Assembly (NCBI GenBank): GCA_012927555.1
Contig: JABBOX010000026.1
Location: forward strand, 26,795 to 90,794
Direction of reading: 5' to 3'
DNA length: 64,000 nt
Source of the DNA: Phycicoccus sp.
GTDB taxonomy: Bacteria; Actinomycetota; Actinomycetes; Actinomycetales; Dermatophilaceae
In this document: positions 60,353 to 64,000 of the stretch, one piece after another
How positions within the stretch are numbered: the stretch's first letter is position 1
Layout: every line of letters begins with the position of its first letter
Notes under the pieces: generated by a model
Told to the model about the DNA's origin: nothing
What the model saw: only the letters and a program-made list of their open reading frames with translations
The model's database searches: none
Program-made: the position numbers and the translations under genes

Positions 60353-62368
60353 TCAAGGCAGGATGCGCATGAAGATGTTCCACCCGGCACCCACGGCCTT
60401 CTTCTGCAGGAAGCCGCCGGTTCCGTTGCCGGTATACATCCACAAGGTGCCATCCCAGCCACGACCGAGAACATCGGACTTGCCGTCCCCGTTGAAGTCC
60501 CCGACGCTGAAGATGGTAGAGAGAACGTTCCATCCGTAACCGATGCGCCGGCGTGGGAACGCCCCACCCGTTCCGTTGCCCGGGTAGAGGTACAGCAACC
60601 CATCGGAGGTGCGGGCGATGATGTCGGACCTTCCGTCACCATCGAAGTCCCCAGGGCTGAACACCGAGGTGAAGATGTCCCAGCCAGCGCCGATCTGTCG
60701 GGTGTTGTTGAGGAATCCACCGGCACCGTCACCCGAGTAGAGCACGAGACCGCCGTCAGGTCGTCGGGCCAGCAGGTCCGAGAGACCATCGCCACCGAAG
60801 TCGCCCACAGGGAAGACGAGGTCGTAGACGCCCCAACCGGTCCCGACCTGCCGCGACGGACCGAGCGGACCGGCAGCCGTGCCCGGATATAGCCAGAGAG
60901 ACCCGTCGGACTTCTGAACCATGACATCGGAAATCGCATCGTCGTCCCAGGTTCCCGCGGTGAAGACCTTCAGGAAGCCCCCGAAACCGGTGCCGATCAC
61001 ACTCACGGACTTCGCGCCCGAGGCGCCGTTCCCCGCATACATCCGCAGGTCTCCGTTGCTGGCAAGGACGGCGGCGATGTCCGCCAACCGGTCGCCGGTG
61101 AAGTCACGCGGGTATGACGGCGCGGAGCCTGGGTTCGTGGGGATGAACCATTCGGACTTTAGACCCAGCGCGGAGCGGAGAGTCTCTCCCGTAACCGTTA
61201 CCGAACCTGCCGACCCGTCGATCGCCGCGGTGAGGACACGTCCGCCCCACTGGCCATGACCGTCGCGACTGATGATCCGGAGCTGGCGATACGTGCCGAT
61301 CGACGGCCATTTGGCCTCGATGGCAGCAACCGTGACAGTCTTGGTCCACGCGTTGGCGCTGTTGGGGACGACGCCGTCATAGGGGTCGGCCTTTGCCACG
61401 AGGTACGGCTGGCTCCCCGCGACGCTATAGCCACCGTTCGCGGCGCTGAACTGCGTGAACGCCGGTTCTCCAAGATAGGTCAACGTCTGGCCGGCGGTAG
61501 CCGCAATGGCCGCGTCCGTGGTGGCTGCCTCCGCCGGGACCCCTGAGTACATCTGACAGGACGTCGTGTCGCAGGTGTCATAGATCCGGCCAGCGCGCGC
61601 ACTCGCACGGTCATTGTTGGCGTAGCTGCGTGCCGCCACGGCCTGGGCAGCCAGTGCGGCTGGCTTCCAGGACGAGGGCATCTCAGCCGGCACCACGGCG
61701 CGCAGGTAGGTCTCCATCGGCAGGACGGAGACCGGGGTGATGCTGGCCGACGTCAACCAGTTCGCAACGATGCTGCCTCGGTAGGTGCGCCAGGCGCGTT
61801 TGGTCGTGCCGTCCGGCTGCCTCACGCTCGCGATCACGTCGACGATACTTCCCAGCGAGGGGTTGCTGAAGACCGCCGGAAAGGCCGTGTAGGTGTAGTG
61901 TTTCCAACCCGCTGACGAGCGCCCTTCGACGACCATGACCCCATCGGCAAGCGTGCGGACCCGGTACTGCGAGATGGCTGCACCGCCAAGGGTGGCAGGC
62001 ATCGGCTTTCCCACTAGCTCGAGCCCGGTCTTGTTGGAGACATACAGGATTCCTGGACCGACCGCGTCCAGACGGACCCGGATGGTTGGGTTTCCGAGGT
62101 TCGCCAAGACTGTTCCCGGGTAGTAGAAACCGAGGATCGCCTGCCACGTGCTGCCTTTCGTAGCGGCCCCATAGGCACCCCACTGCGACATGCCGTGGCC
62201 GTGACCATAGCCGTGGCCGCTGAGTGTGACTGTGTTGTCCCACGGTCGGGGATAGGTCTCGTCCGCCTGCGCGGGGGCTGAGGAGACCAGCGTGGTAACC
62301 GTGACCATCGCAATCGCGACGCCAACCATCAACAGCCTGGAAGCGCGTACGCGCTCAGCCAAGAACAT
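60353..62368 (-). CDS. Secreted SpoIID/LytB-domain protein with C-terminal FG-GAP (VCBS) propeller
   Basis: Signal peptide; GHGYGHGHGMSQWGAYGAA, LRAVVPAEMPSSWKPAALAAQAVAARSYA (catalytic Glu context), CDTTSCQMYSG; then repeats such as GAGWDIFTSVFSPGDFDGDGRSDIIARTSDGLLYLYPGNGTGG. Confidence 0.9.
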   Translation of the reverse strand: MFLAERVRASRLLMVGVAIAMVTVTTLVSSAPAQADETYPRPWDNTVTLSGHGYGHGHGMSQWGAYGAATKGSTWQAILGFYYPGTVLANLGNPTIRVRLDAVGPGILYVSNKTGLELVGKPMPATLGGAAISQYRVRTLADGVMVVEGRSSAGWKHYTYTAFPAVFSNPSLGSIVDVIASVRQPDGTTKRAWRTYRGSIVANWLTSASITPVSVLPMETYLRAVVPAEMPSSWKPAALAAQAVAARSYANNDRASARAGRIYDTCDTTSCQMYSGVPAEAATTDAAIAATAGQTLTYLGEPAFTQFSAANGGYSVAGSQPYLVAKADPYDGVVPNSANAWTKTVTVAAIEAKWPSIGTYRQLRIISRDGHGQWGGRVLTAAIDGSAGSVTVTGETLRSALGLKSEWFIPTNPGSAPSYPRDFTGDRLADIAAVLASNGDLRMYAGNGASGAKSVSVIGTGFGGFLKVFTAGTWDDDAISDVMVQKSDGSLWLYPGTAAGPLGPSRQVGTGWGVYDLVFPVGDFGGDGLSDLLARRPDGGLVLYSGDGAGGFLNNTRQIGAGWDIFTSVFSPGDFDGDGRSDIIARTSDGLLYLYPGNGTGGAFPRRRIGYGWNVLSTIFSVGDFNGDGKSDVLGRGWDGTLWMYTGNGTGGFLQKKAVGAGWNIFMRILP

Positions 62369-64000
62369 GCCCGGCCCCCTCTCCACCACGAACCGGTTGC
62401 CGACCGACAAGGGCGCCTTTGCCGTCCCCCGGGTAGAGCCACAAGCGACCGTCAGCAGAGCGCGCCATGACGTCGGCCGTCCCGTCACCATTGTAGTCAC
62501 CTATGCCGATGATCTGGGTGAGGTCGTTCTCACCCGTCCGCAGGACAGACGAGTCCTGCAGTGGGGTCGGCCCGTCACCGCGGTAGAGGATCAGCGCGTG
62601 GTCGCTGGTCCGCAGGGCGATGACGTCCCCGTTGGCGTCGCTGTTGAAGGCACCGGCTCCGACCACGCTCTGCATGACCTGCCACCCTGCACCGACGTTG
62701 ATCCGTGGCTTTCCGGTCAGATCCCGTCGCAACGGGTAGACGAACAACCCGCCGTTCGTGTCCCGCGCCAGCAGGTCCGGCACACCGTCGTAGTCGTAGT
62801 CGCCGGCTGCCTCGATCAGGTTGAAGATGCTCCAGCCGGCTCCGATCTTGACGGGGGCCGCGAACGTGGACCCAACCCGCCCGAGCAGCAGCACCAGGGT
62901 GTCGTTCGTCCGGACCCGCGCCACTGCATCCACGTAGCCGTCACCGTTGACATCCCCGACGAGGCGCACGAGGTTGGCGCCAGGAACAGTCGGGAAGGCT
63001 GCCTGACGAGTCTGGAAGTCACGCAGACCGGTGCCCGCGTAGAGGATGAGGGTTCCTCCGCTCACCGCCGGGTTGACCGCCAACAGATCCGCGAGCCCGT
63101 CGCCGTTCCAGTCCGCACCAGTGGACAGCTGGGTGTAGCCGCCCCAGCCGGCACCCCATCGGATGGAGCGCACCATATGCCCACTGCCATCCGAGGAGTA
63201 CGTGCTCATGCCGCCACCGAGTCGCGCGTAGACGTCCGGGTACTGGTCGCCATCGAGATCGGAACCGCCGACCACCAGCGAGAACTGCCCCCATCCACGC
63301 CCCCACGTCACCCAGTTGCTGACCGATCCGTCGGGTCGGCCGGCGCTCATCATCTGCATACCGTCCGACTTCCGCGTGGCGAGTAGGTCGGGGATCTTGT
63401 CGCCATTGAGGTCGCCAGCGGTAGTGATTGAACTGGCCGTATTCCAGCCGCTGCCGATGACCCGCCCTGGGCGCAGCCATCCAGCCCCATCGCCGGCGTA
63501 GTAAATCAAGTCACCCTTTGTGTTGGTCGCCAGGATGTCGTTGCGGCCGTCGCCGTTGCGGTCCCGTGCGGCGATGATGCGGGTCATGACGTTCCACCCG
63601 TTACCGCCGTAGAGCACCCGCGAGGACCCGCCAGTGCCGTTCCCGAGATAGATCCGTAGACGGCTACCGGCGGGGTCTTGGGCGATGATGTCCGCCTTGC
63701 CATCTCCATTCAGGTCCGGCGACATGGTGGCGTTGCGCAGGACGTTCCACCCTTTGCCGATCGCCACACCGTTACGCACCGGCGGTCGCGGAGTGCTGGC
63801 CAGCACGGAGATCGGGCCAGTAATCGACATACCGTCAGCGCTGGTGGTGTAGCTGAGTGCGTCCGCCGCGTGGTTCCGGTCGATATCGCGTCCGATGGTG
63901 CTTCGCGGCTGGGTGCCGATGAGGGACGCCGCCCCTGCGCGGATCTCGGGAAGCTTGGCGTAGAGATACTGGCCCGGACAGGCGGGTTGGAACCCATCCC
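62355..64000 (-). CDS. N-acetylmuramoyl-L-alanine amidase (PGRP/Amidase_2-type C-terminus) with FG-GAP repeats; 5' end outside window
   Basis: Frame open to the right edge: DGFQPACPGQYLYAKLPEIRAGAASLIG (amidase C-terminal Zn-Cys motif), then FG-GAP repeats GWNVLRNATMSPDLNGDGKADIIAQDPAGSRLRIYLGNGTGG. The track's 63830 start is internal. Confidence 0.8.
   Translation of the reverse strand, partial: DGFQPACPGQYLYAKLPEIRAGAASLIGTQPRSTIGRDIDRNHAADALSYTTSADGMSITGPISVLASTPRPPVRNGVAIGKGWNVLRNATMSPDLNGDGKADIIAQDPAGSRLRIYLGNGTGGSSRVLYGGNGWNVMTRIIAARDRNGDGRNDILATNTKGDLIYYAGDGAGWLRPGRVIGSGWNTASSITTAGDLNGDKIPDLLATRKSDGMQMMSAGRPDGSVSNWVTWGRGWGQFSLVVGGSDLDGDQYPDVYARLGGGMSTYSSDGSGHMVRSIRWGAGWGGYTQLSTGADWNGDGLADLLAVNPAVSGGTLILYAGTGLRDFQTRQAAFPTVPGANLVRLVGDVNGDGYVDAVARVRTNDTLVLLLGRVGSTFAAPVKIGAGWSIFNLIEAAGDYDYDGVPDLLARDTNGGLFVYPLRRDLTGKPRINVGAGWQVMQSVVGAGAFNSDANGDVIALRTSDHALILYRGDGPTPLQDSSVLRTGENDLTQIIGIGDYNGDGTADVMARSADGRLWLYPGDGKGALVGRQPVRGGEGAGHVLG

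Overview
This is a 64 kb chromosomal window from a high-GC actinobacterium, probably Micrococcales/Intrasporangiaceae-like (inferred from gene content only). It is dense, mostly core genome. I saw no rRNA, tRNA, CRISPR array, prophage or transposase.

Contents from left to right: rimO (partial); a SorC-type regulator divergent from glpD-glpF-glpK; a dipeptidase; an ECF sigma factor with a membrane partner; ftsK; an EEP-family protein; RNase J and dapA; thyA-folA; azlCD; a frameshifted dapB; a large secreted beta-propeller protein; pnp and rpsO; a dTDP-glucose dehydratase; PBP2-mreD-mreC-mreB; a DUF1778/GNAT toxin-antitoxin pair; gerW-like and SPW-repeat genes; fhs plus an NAD-dependent formate dehydrogenase operon (fdsGBAD, fdhD); an S53 peptidase; an MFS/MarR pair; ndk, folC and ileS with a T-box leader; a mazEF-like pair; valS of the archaeal/rickettsial-like type; clpP1-clpP2-clpX followed by a predicted papain-like peptidase; and an overlapping amidase/SpoIID gene pair whose two products carry FG-GAP propellers.

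The leads most worth checking are the amidase-FG-GAP/SpoIID-FG-GAP pair, the cryptic cysteine peptidase behind clpX, the dapB C-terminal frameshift, the apparently leaderless mazEF promoter back-to-back with the ileS T-box promoter, and a reading-phase-independent heptamer (GGCATAC/GTATGCC) that looks over-represented. All calls come from reading the sequence and ORF translations; no searches were run.
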